Positions 27,758-36,082 of a stretch of DNA of 64,000 nucleotides are shown here, in pieces. The stretch is from contig CAVYHX010000037.1 in assembly GCA_963768415.1 (NCBI GenBank), forward strand, positions 1 to 64,000, given 5' to 3'. The stretch comes from CAVYHX01 sp963768415. Its GTDB lineage: Bacteria; Pseudomonadota; Gammaproteobacteria; UBA9214. A program made the position numbers and the translations under genes. The notes below the pieces were generated by a model. It was not told the DNA's origin, ran no database searches, and worked only from the letters and a program-made list of their open reading frames with translations. Numbering within the stretch: position 1 is the first letter of the stretch; every line of letters starts with the position of its first letter.

Positions 27758-28398
27758 TGTTGTTTCTCCTCGATTTCGAATGTCAGGTCTACGCTGTCAT
27801 CCTGAGAGAGGGTAACATGATGTTCTGCGGGATTGGCCTCCCCCTTGATCCGTGGATGCCATACGGTCACGGTGTAGCTGCCGGCCGGCAAGTCGTTGAT
27901 GCGCGCCGCACCGTCATCGCCCGTAACCGAAAAGTATGGTGTATCAGTCACAAAGACATAGGCCGACATCCAGTCGTGGATATTGCAGCCAAGCACCACC
28001 ACGCCAGGTTTATCGAACACGATGGGCTCGGCAGGCGTGCCCTGGTACAGCGGTATCTCGAAGGTTTTAGCCTCTGAAAATGAATAGACGTGATGCCGTA
28101 TGTTGTCGCTGTTCGGAAAATAAACCTTTGTCCCCATCCCGACAGGTGTCACATGCGGGATAAACTCCTTGTCTTTCTGATCGATTTCCGCTTCGCCTGG
28201 CACAGCGCGGGCGGACACTGTTCCCGCCGGCAAAACGGCGATTACCGCGTTGGTAACAGCCTTGCCCTTGCTGTTGTAAGCAGCCACCGCAACGGTTGCA
28301 GCCGCTGAAACAGCTGGCATGGATACCCAGATGATGACTGCGGCAGCGATGCTGAGCGCACTCATCTTTACAGACCAACCCCGTCGAGCCGACACCAT
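27709..28398 (-). CDS. Cupredoxin-like exported protein (methylamine-utilisation-protein type)
   Basis: Periplasmic protein of about 229 aa from the ATG at 28398; a signal peptide ends near VSAAA. It has a plastocyanin-like fold with candidate type-1 copper ligands: His in NIRHHVYSF and a Cys-x2-His-x2-Met cluster in LGCNIHDWM. The C-terminal part (GSYTVTVWHPRIKGE) resembles a carboxypeptidase-regulatory-like beta domain. Proteins of this kind are often annotated as methylamine utilisation proteins without evidence for that role. It lies between an outer-membrane barrel and a receptor cyclase, which suggests a copper- or redox-sensing or transfer job in that trio. Confidence 0.8.
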   Translation of the reverse strand: MVSARRGWSVKMSALSIAAAVIIWVSMPAVSAAATVAVAAYNSKGKAVTNAVIAVLPAGTVSARAVPGEAEIDQKDKEFIPHVTPVGMGTKVYFPNSDNIRHHVYSFSEAKTFEIPLYQGTPAEPIVFDKPGVVVLGCNIHDWMSAYVFVTDTPYFSVTGDDGAARINDLPAGSYTVTVWHPRIKGEANPAEHHVTLSQDDSVDLTFEIEEKQQWKARRVSPGIRGGYR

Positions 28399-28418
28399 GC
28401 CACTGCCAGTGTCATGCG

Positions 28419-29384
28419 CTAGTGGAAGTAAACGAAACCGACTCGCCAAATGGTGGAGTCGTAATCGAGCGTATCACCTTCTCCATTCCGGCGTTCAATA
28501 CCAACCGAGAAGGAAGACTTTGCTCCCACCGCATAATTCAAGTCGAGTGACACGCTGTTAATTGTTCCGTCGAGCCGATAGACACAGAAATTCGGATCAA
28601 AGGCATCGTCAAAAGTGATGGCATCGATATTGCTCGTTTCTGCTGCCAGTGCAAGCGCCACATTACCGGGTGTGCAGGAGGAATTGAAATCGCCATCGCG
28701 ATAGGCATAGGCCGCCGTAACCGATGCACGATCGGTCAGCAAATAGTTGCCTTCCAGCGTCAGGGTGACACTATCCTGATCAAATACATCGGTACCCAGA
28801 GCTGGGGCAACTACCTCACCCTCTTCACCATCCCGGCTTTCATAGGCCAGCTTGATCGAACCATCCAGCCGCTCGGTCAGCTGTTTGCCGGCTTCCACAC
28901 CAACCTCGTAGATCGTACTATCGCGGAGCCTGGAGTCCACGTTGAGGGATTTGGCCGATACGTGTCCCCCTACCCATGGAGCAGCGCGTCCCAGGCCTGT
29001 CTTGTGACGCAACGCCGCAGTGCCACCGATCTGAAAATAGTCCAGCTTGTCGAAGTCATCAAACTTGCCGGCCTCGAGATCAATGGTCAGCAGCAAGCGC
29101 GTAGCATCACCCAGTTGCTTGTAGCGCCCGAATTTAGCGGAGGGTATGAGCGCCTTATCGTCCAGCTCGTCATTGGAGTACGCCGAATTATTCATATTAT
29201 CGTTATCCAGGTAGCGGATATCCAAATCGGCGATCCACTCTGCCCACTCGGCATGCGCGACCGGGGCGCCGAGTAACATGACGAAAGCCAGTAGCCAGAC
29301 ATCAGGACACCCCCACCTTGAGGCCCAGCTCCGAACAACCATTGATACAGCGCGAGTTTCACAGCTCAGTATTGTCTTACGCAT
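28419..29384 (-). CDS. Outer-membrane beta-barrel protein, first gene of the cyclase trio
   Basis: 321 aa with a long N-terminus ending in a signal peptide (LLAFVMLLGAPVAHA-EW). The rest is alternating beta-strand sequence with aromatic girdles, for example LLLTIDLEAGKFDDFDKLDYFQIGG and SFSVGIERRNGEGDTLDYDSTIWRVGFVYFH as consecutive strands. The C-terminal FVYFH fits a BAM-recognised last strand. No named family. It begins the operon barrel-cupredoxin-cyclase. The two cysteines in SSCTPG and NFCVYR may form a loop disulfide. Confidence 0.75.
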   Translation of the reverse strand: MRKTILSCETRAVSMVVRSWASRWGCPDVWLLAFVMLLGAPVAHAEWAEWIADLDIRYLDNDNMNNSAYSNDELDDKALIPSAKFGRYKQLGDATRLLLTIDLEAGKFDDFDKLDYFQIGGTAALRHKTGLGRAAPWVGGHVSAKSLNVDSRLRDSTIYEVGVEAGKQLTERLDGSIKLAYESRDGEEGEVVAPALGTDVFDQDSVTLTLEGNYLLTDRASVTAAYAYRDGDFNSSCTPGNVALALAAETSNIDAITFDDAFDPNFCVYRLDGTINSVSLDLNYAVGAKSSFSVGIERRNGEGDTLDYDSTIWRVGFVYFH

Positions 29385-29766
29385 TGTGTTCTCCTCCCTA
29401 AGTACCCCACTGCTACACCAAAATATACTGAATAAACGGGGAAATTTAAATCACAATTGACGGACCGCCGCCACTCACATCTATATATTATTAACGGGCG
29501 CCGACGCTGCCTGGTGTCATAACCTGCCAGGCGCCCCACCGTGTCACTGTTAATTCGAGCTGAATATTCTGGCACTTGCTTGAATAGTCACATGCCTGAA
29601 TATCCCATTCCAGCTAATTCCTGCCAGCCTGCCAAAATCAGCATGGAAGACACGTGCAGCGACTATTGACAATCTGCATGAAAATCAATCCCATAACCCT
29701 TGCATGCATCAGATCGGCCAGCCCCGGACATATTAATAACGGTACTGACCGTCTTTACTACTACCG
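29385..29766. other. Intergenic region, no gene; inverted repeats
   Basis: About 380 AT-rich nt upstream of the barrel-cupredoxin-cyclase operon, which should hold its promoter. An inverted repeat GCCTGG/CCAGGC with flanking GGGCGCC and GGCGCCC lies near 29495-29540. TAACGGTA (29737-29744) and TACCGTTA (29762-29769) form an 8-bp repeat at the 3' end of the next gene, possibly its terminator. No open frame looks coding. Confidence 0.45.
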
Positions 29767-30411
29767 TTAATAAGGATCTTTCCCGGATTTCCAGTCTTCA
29801 AGTTTCACGATATAGGGTGGCTGGCCATTATCGAAAAACCACGAGTCCACTGCATAACGAACCCCGGTGTCATTTTCCCGGATTACGGCCGTAGTATGCG
29901 GCATACCGATGAATATTCCGAAACGTGTCGAACGCTCCGCAACCGTATGAAACTTGAATAACCCATACCGTTCCAGCATGCGCAGGTAGGTGTTGGTATT
30001 GGTGGATTCATCGATACAGTCAAGCTGCCTGGGTTTGCCGAAACCGGCCAGGTTGCCGCCCTTGTCAGCCGCGGTCCCCAGGTGCTCACCGATTATTTCT
30101 TCCAGGATTGCGACAGCATCGGCAATCACAGCACGCTCGTCCGACGCACTCGTTATGGTTTTTGAAAACGGTTCAGTTGCACGGCGCCATTCTTCCGCAC
30201 TCATGGAGTCCGTCGTCACACTTGCACAGGAATGGTCATAACATATGGAGAAATTGGCCGGAGTCGGCTGCTTGATAATGTCATGCCATGCAAAGGACTC
30301 TGCAACCACGGGCACGCTAGCCAGCCAGAGCAGCATCAATATTGGCCCATGTAGGGCGCAATAGCGCAGCGTATTGCGCCGAATGGTATCAATCATCACA
30401 ACCAGACCCAT
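29767..30411 (-). CDS. Exported protein with transglutaminase-like Cys-His-Asp pattern, function unknown
   Basis: About 214 aa from the ATG at 30411 (GGAGG 11 nt upstream; a TTG at 30459 is also open). A hydrophobic N-terminal segment (ILMLLWLASVPVVAES) is a signal peptide or anchor. The mature protein contains LDCIDESTNTNTYLRML, GMPHTTAVI and YAVDSWFFDNG in that order. Cys, His and Asp in these contexts are what a transglutaminase-like or papain-like cysteine enzyme would show. A disulfide could form between the cysteines in ICYDHSC. The gene is alone between intergenic regions. The enzymatic idea is inference from motif order only. Confidence 0.65.
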   Translation of the reverse strand: MGLVVMIDTIRRNTLRYCALHGPILMLLWLASVPVVAESFAWHDIIKQPTPANFSICYDHSCASVTTDSMSAEEWRRATEPFSKTITSASDERAVIADAVAILEEIIGEHLGTAADKGGNLAGFGKPRQLDCIDESTNTNTYLRMLERYGLFKFHTVAERSTRFGIFIGMPHTTAVIRENDTGVRYAVDSWFFDNGQPPYIVKLEDWKSGKDPY

Positions 30412-30484
30412 CCACACGATCACCTCCAGCCAGGTCACGCGAATAGATAAATACGGCAACGAACAGCAGATTACGATTGGGTGT

Positions 30485-30512
30485 CGGGGTTCGCTGCGCT
30501 CACCCCAAGCTA
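30485..30512. repeat. REP-like palindrome (GGGGTTCGC...CACCCC type)
   Basis: The sequence GGGGTTCGCTGCGCTCACCCC, shown here as GGGGT, a short GC core and ACCCC, forms a hairpin in the gap between the RND pump 3' end and the transglutaminase-like gene. Its minus-strand form (GGGGTGAGCGCAGCGAACCCC read in two halves) is a type of dispersed repeat common in proteobacterial intergenic regions. It could act as a transcript-end structure for the pump operon. Confidence 0.6.
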
Positions 30513-30537
30513 CGTACTGCGTCCTGATTGAAGGTAG

Positions 30538-33500
30538 TCAACCGCGCGACAACTGCTCCTCCGGAATTTCATCGGTTACCGCCCGATGTTCCTGCCCGAG
30601 CAGGAGATATACGGCCGGCACGACGAACAGCGTGAACAGGGTGCCGATACCGAGACCGGTGGCGATCACCAGGCCGATGTGAAAGCGGCTGACGGCGCCG
30701 GGACCGGTGGCAGTCAACAACGGCACCATGGCCACGATCATGGACACCGTGGTCATCAGGATGGGCCGCAGACGAATGGCCGCCGCCTGCTCGACCGCAG
30801 CGCGCTTGCTCAAGCCTTCGGTTAGTTGCAGCTGGTTCGCGAACTCGACAATCAGGATTCCGTTTTTCGCGATCAAGCCGATCAGCGTAATCAGGCCGAC
30901 CTGGGTATAGATATTGACTGTGGCAAAGCCCAGCATCAGAAACGCCAGCGCACCGGCAATCGACATGGGGACGGACACCAGAATGATGATGGGATCGCGC
31001 CAGCTCTCGAACTGTGCGGCCAGCACCAGGTAGATGACCAGGATGGACATGAAAAACGTGGCGACCAGGGCACTGCCCTGCTGTGAATACTGGCGTGACT
31101 CGCCGGCGAAGTCCCAGGCGAAACCTTGCGGAAAAATACTGCGTGCCTGCGTCTCGAGAAAGGCAAGCGCATCGCCCAGCGTGGTCCCCGGTGCCACCAC
31201 GCCCTCGACGGTCACGGAATCGAGCTGCTGGAACTGCACCCGCTTGTTGGGCTCCACACTGTCCCTGAACGAAACCACGGTGGATACCGGGACCAGTTCA
31301 CCCGTCTGCGTGCGCACGTAATACTCATCCAGCATGTCGCGATCCATGCGAAAATTCTGTGCCACCTGGGGAATGACCTTGTAGCTGCGGCCATCGAGGT
31401 TAAAACGATTGACGTAGTTTCCACCCAGCATGGTGCCAAGGTTGCGGCCGATATCCTGCATGCTGATACCAAGATCCGCAGCGAGGTCCCGGTCGATTAC
31501 CAGTGTGTTACGCGGCCGGTTGTACTCGATGGACTTTCTCAGGAAGGCGAACTGGCCGCTGCCCATGCCACTACCGATCAACTGGTCGGCGACATCCGTA
31601 AGCCGGGCGAAATCGACCGCCGGAGCGGTGATCACGAACTGCACCGGCAGGCCGCGCCCTGCCCCCGGCAGACTGGGACGCGGGAACACGGCCGACTGGA
31701 AACCGGCAACCCGGTTTAGTCCCTGCTGTATATCCGGCATGACCTGCATTTGCGAGCGCGCGCGTTCCGAGGGCGGCGGCATCTTGAAGCCGCCGAAGGT
31801 GGTACGGTTGTCACCACCAAAACCCAGCAGAAAGAAACTTTCATGATGCTCGGGCACCTGCTTAAAGGCATCGACGATCTGCCGTGCGTAGGCCTCGTTG
31901 TAGTCGAGGGTTGCGGTCTGCGGCCCGAGGGCCTGAAAGAACAGGATGCTCTGGTCTTCCGTCGGCGCCAGCTCGTTCTGGCTGGCGACAAACATGAAGT
32001 AGATACTGCCGAGCACTACCGCGGCAAACAGGATGACCGCCGGCAGCGCATCCAGGGCACCGCGCAGCACGCGCAGATACCAGGTAGACAACCGGTTGAA
32101 AAAATGTTCCACCGTCTGTTCAAAGCGCGCCTGTTCCCCGGCCGGTTTCAGGACCTTGCCCGACAGCATGGGCGACAGTGTCAGTGCCACTATTCCGGAG
32201 ATCAGCACGGCACCGGCAAGCGTAAAGGCGAATTCGGTGAACAGGGTACCGACCAGCCCGCCCATAAAACCGATCGGCGCATACACCGCCACCAGCGTGG
32301 TGGTCATGGCGATGATGGGCACAGCCAGTTCACGCGCGCCGTTAATGGCGGCATTCAGGCGCGTCTCGCCCTTTTCGATATGCCGGTGTACGTTCTCAAC
32401 CACCACGATAGCATCATCGACCACCAGGCCGATCGCCAGCACCAGCGACAACAGGGTCAGCAGGTTAATCGAGAATCCCATCAACAACATCAGAAAGGCC
32501 CCGCCGACCAGGGACAGGGGCACGGCGACGGCCGGCACCAGGGCCGCGCGCAGGGAACCGAGCGACAGAAAGATCACCGTCAGCACGATCAGCACCGCCT
32601 CGGCCAGTGTGATAAACACCTCGTCGATGGAATCGTTGATATAGACACTGGCGTCATAGGGAATATGTGCGTTGAGTCCGTGTGGCAACTGCTCGCGAAT
32701 TTCGTCCAGGGTGGCATGCACGCGGGCGGCCACGTCCAGCGGGTTGGCCCCCGGGGCCGGTTCCATGCCGATGTAGATGGCGGTCGCGCCCTTGTACCAG
32801 CTGGTCGAGTCATAGTCCTCCGCGCCCATCTTCACCTCGGCGACATCCCTGACCCGCACCAGCACATCGCCCGACTCGCGCACCACCAGATTGGCAAAGT
32901 CCTCGAGCGTGTTGACGTCCGTCGTGGTACTGAGATCGATGGTCACGTACGCGGACTTGGTGTTGCCGATCCCCGCGAGGTAATTGTTCGCCTGCAGCGC
33001 CTCGCGGACATCGACGGCTGTCACGCCCATGGCCGCCATGCGCTGCGGGTCGAGCCAGATGCGCATGGCAAAGGTCTTGTTGCCGATGAGCCCCGCCTTG
33101 GCCACGCCCGGGACGGCCTGCAGCCGGGGCTGTGCAACCCTCAGCAGGTAGTCGGTAATCTGTGAAGGCGACATCGAATCGCTGTAGAAGGCGAGATACA
33201 TCAGGGCCGTGGCATCGCCGGTGGTCGAGTCGATCACCGGGTCATCGGCATCGGCCGGCAGCACGTTGCGCTGGCTGGCAACCTTGGCCTGGATCTCGGC
33301 CACCGCCGCATTCGATTCGTAATTGAGGACCATGTGCGCCTCGATCACGGAACGGCCCTGGGTGCTGGTCGAGACCAGAAAGTCGATGCCATCGGCCTCG
33401 GCAATCGCCTGTTGCAACGGTGTGGTTATGAAGCCCTTGACCAGCTCACTGCTGGCGCCCGGATAGGTCGTGGTAACCGTGACCACGGTATCCTGCGTCT

Positions 33501-33615
33501 CCGGAAACTGGCGCACCTCCAGTGCGGCAATGGCGCGCAGGCCAACCACCAGGATCAGCAGGCTGACAACACTGGCCAGCACCGGGCGGTGAATGAATAT
33601 ATCGGTGAATTTCAT
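30538..33615 (-). CDS. RND-family efflux transporter, inner-membrane pump (HAE1 type)
   Basis: Intact 1025-aa proton-driven resistance-nodulation-division pump. It starts MKFTDIFIHRPVLASVVSLLILVVG and has twelve expected membrane segments in two halves. The proton-relay Asp pair is in LVLAIGLVVDDAIVVVENVHRH. Large periplasmic porter domains follow TM1 and TM7. The C-half has IGLIAKNGILIVEFAN and RLRPILMTT. It belongs to the hydrophobe/amphiphile exporters such as MexF/AcrB relatives. The adaptor gene overlaps it by 4 nt upstream. No TolC-type outer-membrane gene is adjacent, so an unlinked channel is needed. Substrate unknown. Confidence 0.95.
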   Translation of the reverse strand: MKFTDIFIHRPVLASVVSLLILVVGLRAIAALEVRQFPETQDTVVTVTTTYPGASSELVKGFITTPLQQAIAEADGIDFLVSTSTQGRSVIEAHMVLNYESNAAVAEIQAKVASQRNVLPADADDPVIDSTTGDATALMYLAFYSDSMSPSQITDYLLRVAQPRLQAVPGVAKAGLIGNKTFAMRIWLDPQRMAAMGVTAVDVREALQANNYLAGIGNTKSAYVTIDLSTTTDVNTLEDFANLVVRESGDVLVRVRDVAEVKMGAEDYDSTSWYKGATAIYIGMEPAPGANPLDVAARVHATLDEIREQLPHGLNAHIPYDASVYINDSIDEVFITLAEAVLIVLTVIFLSLGSLRAALVPAVAVPLSLVGGAFLMLLMGFSINLLTLLSLVLAIGLVVDDAIVVVENVHRHIEKGETRLNAAINGARELAVPIIAMTTTLVAVYAPIGFMGGLVGTLFTEFAFTLAGAVLISGIVALTLSPMLSGKVLKPAGEQARFEQTVEHFFNRLSTWYLRVLRGALDALPAVILFAAVVLGSIYFMFVASQNELAPTEDQSILFFQALGPQTATLDYNEAYARQIVDAFKQVPEHHESFFLLGFGGDNRTTFGGFKMPPPSERARSQMQVMPDIQQGLNRVAGFQSAVFPRPSLPGAGRGLPVQFVITAPAVDFARLTDVADQLIGSGMGSGQFAFLRKSIEYNRPRNTLVIDRDLAADLGISMQDIGRNLGTMLGGNYVNRFNLDGRSYKVIPQVAQNFRMDRDMLDEYYVRTQTGELVPVSTVVSFRDSVEPNKRVQFQQLDSVTVEGVVAPGTTLGDALAFLETQARSIFPQGFAWDFAGESRQYSQQGSALVATFFMSILVIYLVLAAQFESWRDPIIILVSVPMSIAGALAFLMLGFATVNIYTQVGLITLIGLIAKNGILIVEFANQLQLTEGLSKRAAVEQAAAIRLRPILMTTVSMIVAMVPLLTATGPGAVSRFHIGLVIATGLGIGTLFTLFVVPAVYLLLGQEHRAVTDEIPEEQLSRG

Positions 33616-34707
33616 GGGGCGCTGACGGTTTTATCGAGTTTACGCTCGTCATCGATGACAACCGGCACGCCGTCGCGCAGTTTTACCTGGCCGGCATTGA
33701 CAACCCGGTCACCGGCACTGAGTCCCGATTTGATCTCGACGCGGCCATCGCGCACCGCGCCGGTTTCCACCTGGCGGTGTTCCACGGTGAGTCCCCCGTC
33801 TTTTTCCTGCACAAGGAAGACCGCATCACCGTAGGTGTTATAGGTAATGGCCGTGCGCGGCACTGTCAGAATCCCGCTGCGCAGGGGCAGCAGAACACGC
33901 ACCTCGGCAAACATACCGGGTAACAGCTGCCGGTCCGGGTTGGCAAAGGTTGCACGGATGCGTACGCTGCGGGTGTTGCGGTCAATACGCGGGTCGATGG
34001 CGCTGATGGTCCCGCTGTACTGCTGGCCGGGTCGCGCCTTGATACGGATGCTGACGTCCTGATCGAGCGCCAGGGACGACTGATCACGCTCCGGCAGCGC
34101 GAAATCGACATAGATCGGGTCGAGCTGTTGCAGCGAGGTGATCTGCGCACCCGGTCTGCAGGTACTGCCCCAGATTGACTTCGCGAATGCCCAGCTGGCC
34201 GGTAAACGGTGCGCGAATCGCCTTCTTCTCGAGAGTGGCGCGTTTGGCGTCGAGCTGGGCCTGGGCACTCTGGAGGTTCGCTTTTGCCCGGTCGAAATTT
34301 GATTGCGAACCCAGCTTGTCATTCACCAGCTTCTCGGCCCGGGTGTATTCATGCTGGGCGACGCGCCGCTCGGCGGCCGCACCATCCAGTTCCGCCTGGT
34401 CGACACTGTCGTCAAGCTGGACCAGCAGGGCACCGACCTCGACCTGCTGACCCGATTCGAATTCGATGGCGCGCACCAGTCCGGCAAGTTCATTGGATAC
34501 GTATACGCCCTGCGTGGCTACCAGCGTACCGATCGACTCGAGGTAGGGCTGCCATTCGGTCTCTTCCACCATTGCAACAGCAACGGTTGCCGGGGGAGGC
34601 GTGTGGCTCTGGGATGCCATCTGCTGAATCTGGCAGTACTTGATGCCAAACAGACCACCGAACAGAAGCACGAGGAGAACAATGACAGCGAAGACACGCG
34701 TGAGCAT
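33612..34707 (-). CDS. RND efflux periplasmic adaptor (membrane fusion protein), frame interrupted
   Basis: Periplasmic adaptor that joins the RND pump to an outer-membrane channel. It has an N-terminal anchor (VFAVIVLLVLLFGGLFGI), a biotinyl-lipoyl-like half (VYVSNELAGLVRAIEFESGQQVEVGALLVQLD in two parts), a helical hairpin (RRVAQHEYTRAEKLVNDKLGSQS) and, after a frame change near 34155, the beta-barrel and membrane-proximal parts (YVDFALPERDQ, PGMFAEVRVLLPLRSG). One indel explains the break. The stop overlaps the pump start (ATGA). Confidence 0.92.
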
Positions 34708-34857
34708 AATTTAAGAGGGTCCAGTGGAGACAACGGGTGGAATTCTACCAGACTAATGCGTGATCAGCAGGTGCACCGTTCCCGGCAGCCAAAGAGTGAG
34801 TGCAGCGGCCGATAACCCTGCAGGTTTCAGGTAATCGTGAAGGTACATCTGAATGCG

Positions 34858-34875
34858 GTCAAGCGGCCGCTTGAC
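34858..34875. promoter_or_regulatory. 18-bp perfect palindrome downstream of apbE
   Basis: GTCAAGCGGCCGCTTGAC reads the same on both strands. It lies 10 nt past the apbE stop on the minus strand and 150 nt upstream of the efflux adaptor ATG. It could be an operator for a dimeric repressor of the pump genes, or a transcript-end hairpin without a U-run. No regulator gene is adjacent. Confidence 0.4.
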
Positions 34876-34885
34876 ACGGGCAGTG

Positions 34886-35863
34886 TCAGCTGATCCGGTC
34901 GAGTCCGCTGGAGTAATGCATCCTGCCCTGATTGTCTATGATCACCGCCTCGATGTCAGGCAACGAATCAACCAGTTCCAGTCCGGCAGCCACTCCCAGC
35001 ACAAAGATACTGGTGGACAGTGCATCGGTCGTGGTCGCATCGGACCCGATAATGCTGACACTGCGCACGGCACGGGCGGAATCGCCGGTACCCGGATTGA
35101 GGATATGGTGATAACGCACACCGTCCTCTTCGAAATAGCGCTCATAGTCCCCGGAGGTCGAAATCGCCGCATCCTCCAGCGGGATCATCGTGACCAGGCC
35201 CGTTGGCATGCGCGGATCACGAACGCCGACTTTCCAGGGGCGGCCCCAGCGCTTGCCGATGACCCGTGTATCACCCCCCGCACTCACCAGGGCATGCTCA
35301 ATGCCGGCATCCTGCAGGATGGCGATACTCCGGTCTACTGCATAGCCTTTCGCAATCCCGCCCAGATCAATGCGGACCCCCGGGCGCAGAAATTCGACCG
35401 TACCGGCGCCGGTGTCGACCCTGACATGACGATAATCGATGGCCGCCAGGGACTGAGTCAGTTCCTCCCGGCCCGGTTTCCGGCCCTCGCGGTAATCATA
35501 CAAGCGGCCCGCACTGGCATAGGTTATGTCAAATGCGCCCCGGGTCAGCTTCGAAAATTCCAGTGCCCGAAAAATAAGCGCCAACAACTCCGGACCCGGC
35601 GCGACCGGTTCCGTGGCGGCGCGCGCATTGACGGTTGACAGTGTGCTGTCCAGCTTATAGGTACTCATGAGTGCATCGACGCGGTGCATCTCGTCCATGA
35701 CTGCATTGGTCAACTCCCTGCCCCGTATCGCATCCGCATGCCAGAGCTCGACGGTAATGGCCGTGCCCATGATCGCGGCTTCCTGGCGGTGCCATTCGGC
35801 AGCGGCCTCGACTGGCAGCAGGAGACACAGACAGAGACTGAAAAGGTAGTGTTTATTGATCAT
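34886..35863 (-). CDS. apbE: FAD:protein FMN transferase (ApbE), exported
   Basis: Periplasmic enzyme that attaches FMN covalently to Thr/Ser of target proteins such as NqrB, RnfG and other exported flavoproteins. A signal peptide (YLFSLCLCLLLPVEAAA) precedes the ApbE domain. Signatures are GTAITVELW near the N-terminus, RGAFDITYASAGRLYDYREG, DLGGIAKGYAVDRS (FAD binding), SAGGDTRVIG and HHILNPGTGDSARAVRSVS with the catalytic region, and ATTTDALSTSIFVLG. 325 aa, intact. ApbE often co-occurs with DUF4266, DUF3570 and TlpA genes, all found at 46-48 kb. Confidence 0.95.
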   Translation of the reverse strand: MINKHYLFSLCLCLLLPVEAAAEWHRQEAAIMGTAITVELWHADAIRGRELTNAVMDEMHRVDALMSTYKLDSTLSTVNARAATEPVAPGPELLALIFRALEFSKLTRGAFDITYASAGRLYDYREGRKPGREELTQSLAAIDYRHVRVDTGAGTVEFLRPGVRIDLGGIAKGYAVDRSIAILQDAGIEHALVSAGGDTRVIGKRWGRPWKVGVRDPRMPTGLVTMIPLEDAAISTSGDYERYFEEDGVRYHHILNPGTGDSARAVRSVSIIGSDATTTDALSTSIFVLGVAAGLELVDSLPDIEAVIIDNQGRMHYSSGLDRIS

Positions 35864-36082
35864 GATGCTAGCAGTGGTATCGGATAAAACCGATTAAGGC
35901 TGTAATGACCCTCCCCCCAAATACTGACAGTTCCCGGCGCCAGGGTTTCAAAGGAATTGGGGAAATATACGGCATTCACTCGTGTTCGGAAAATAGAAAG
36001 CTCTTGTCTCTAGATCCCCCCTCCCCCCGGGAGATGGTGCAAGGGCTGAGGCAAACCATGAATCTGCGGAAGCGACACATTG

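Noticed and set aside
27709..28398. Methylamine utilisation
   Set aside because: No mau cluster genes are present; the label comes from distant similarity of the cupredoxin domain.
29571..29586. TGGCACTTGC, sigma-54-like element
   Set aside because: The -12 GC is missing at the required spacing from the -24 GG.
31750..33165. Long open frame (471 codons) on the plus strand
   Set aside because: It lies entirely antisense to the intact RND pump, is His/Gln/Gly/Arg-rich and has no domain; it is a composition shadow.
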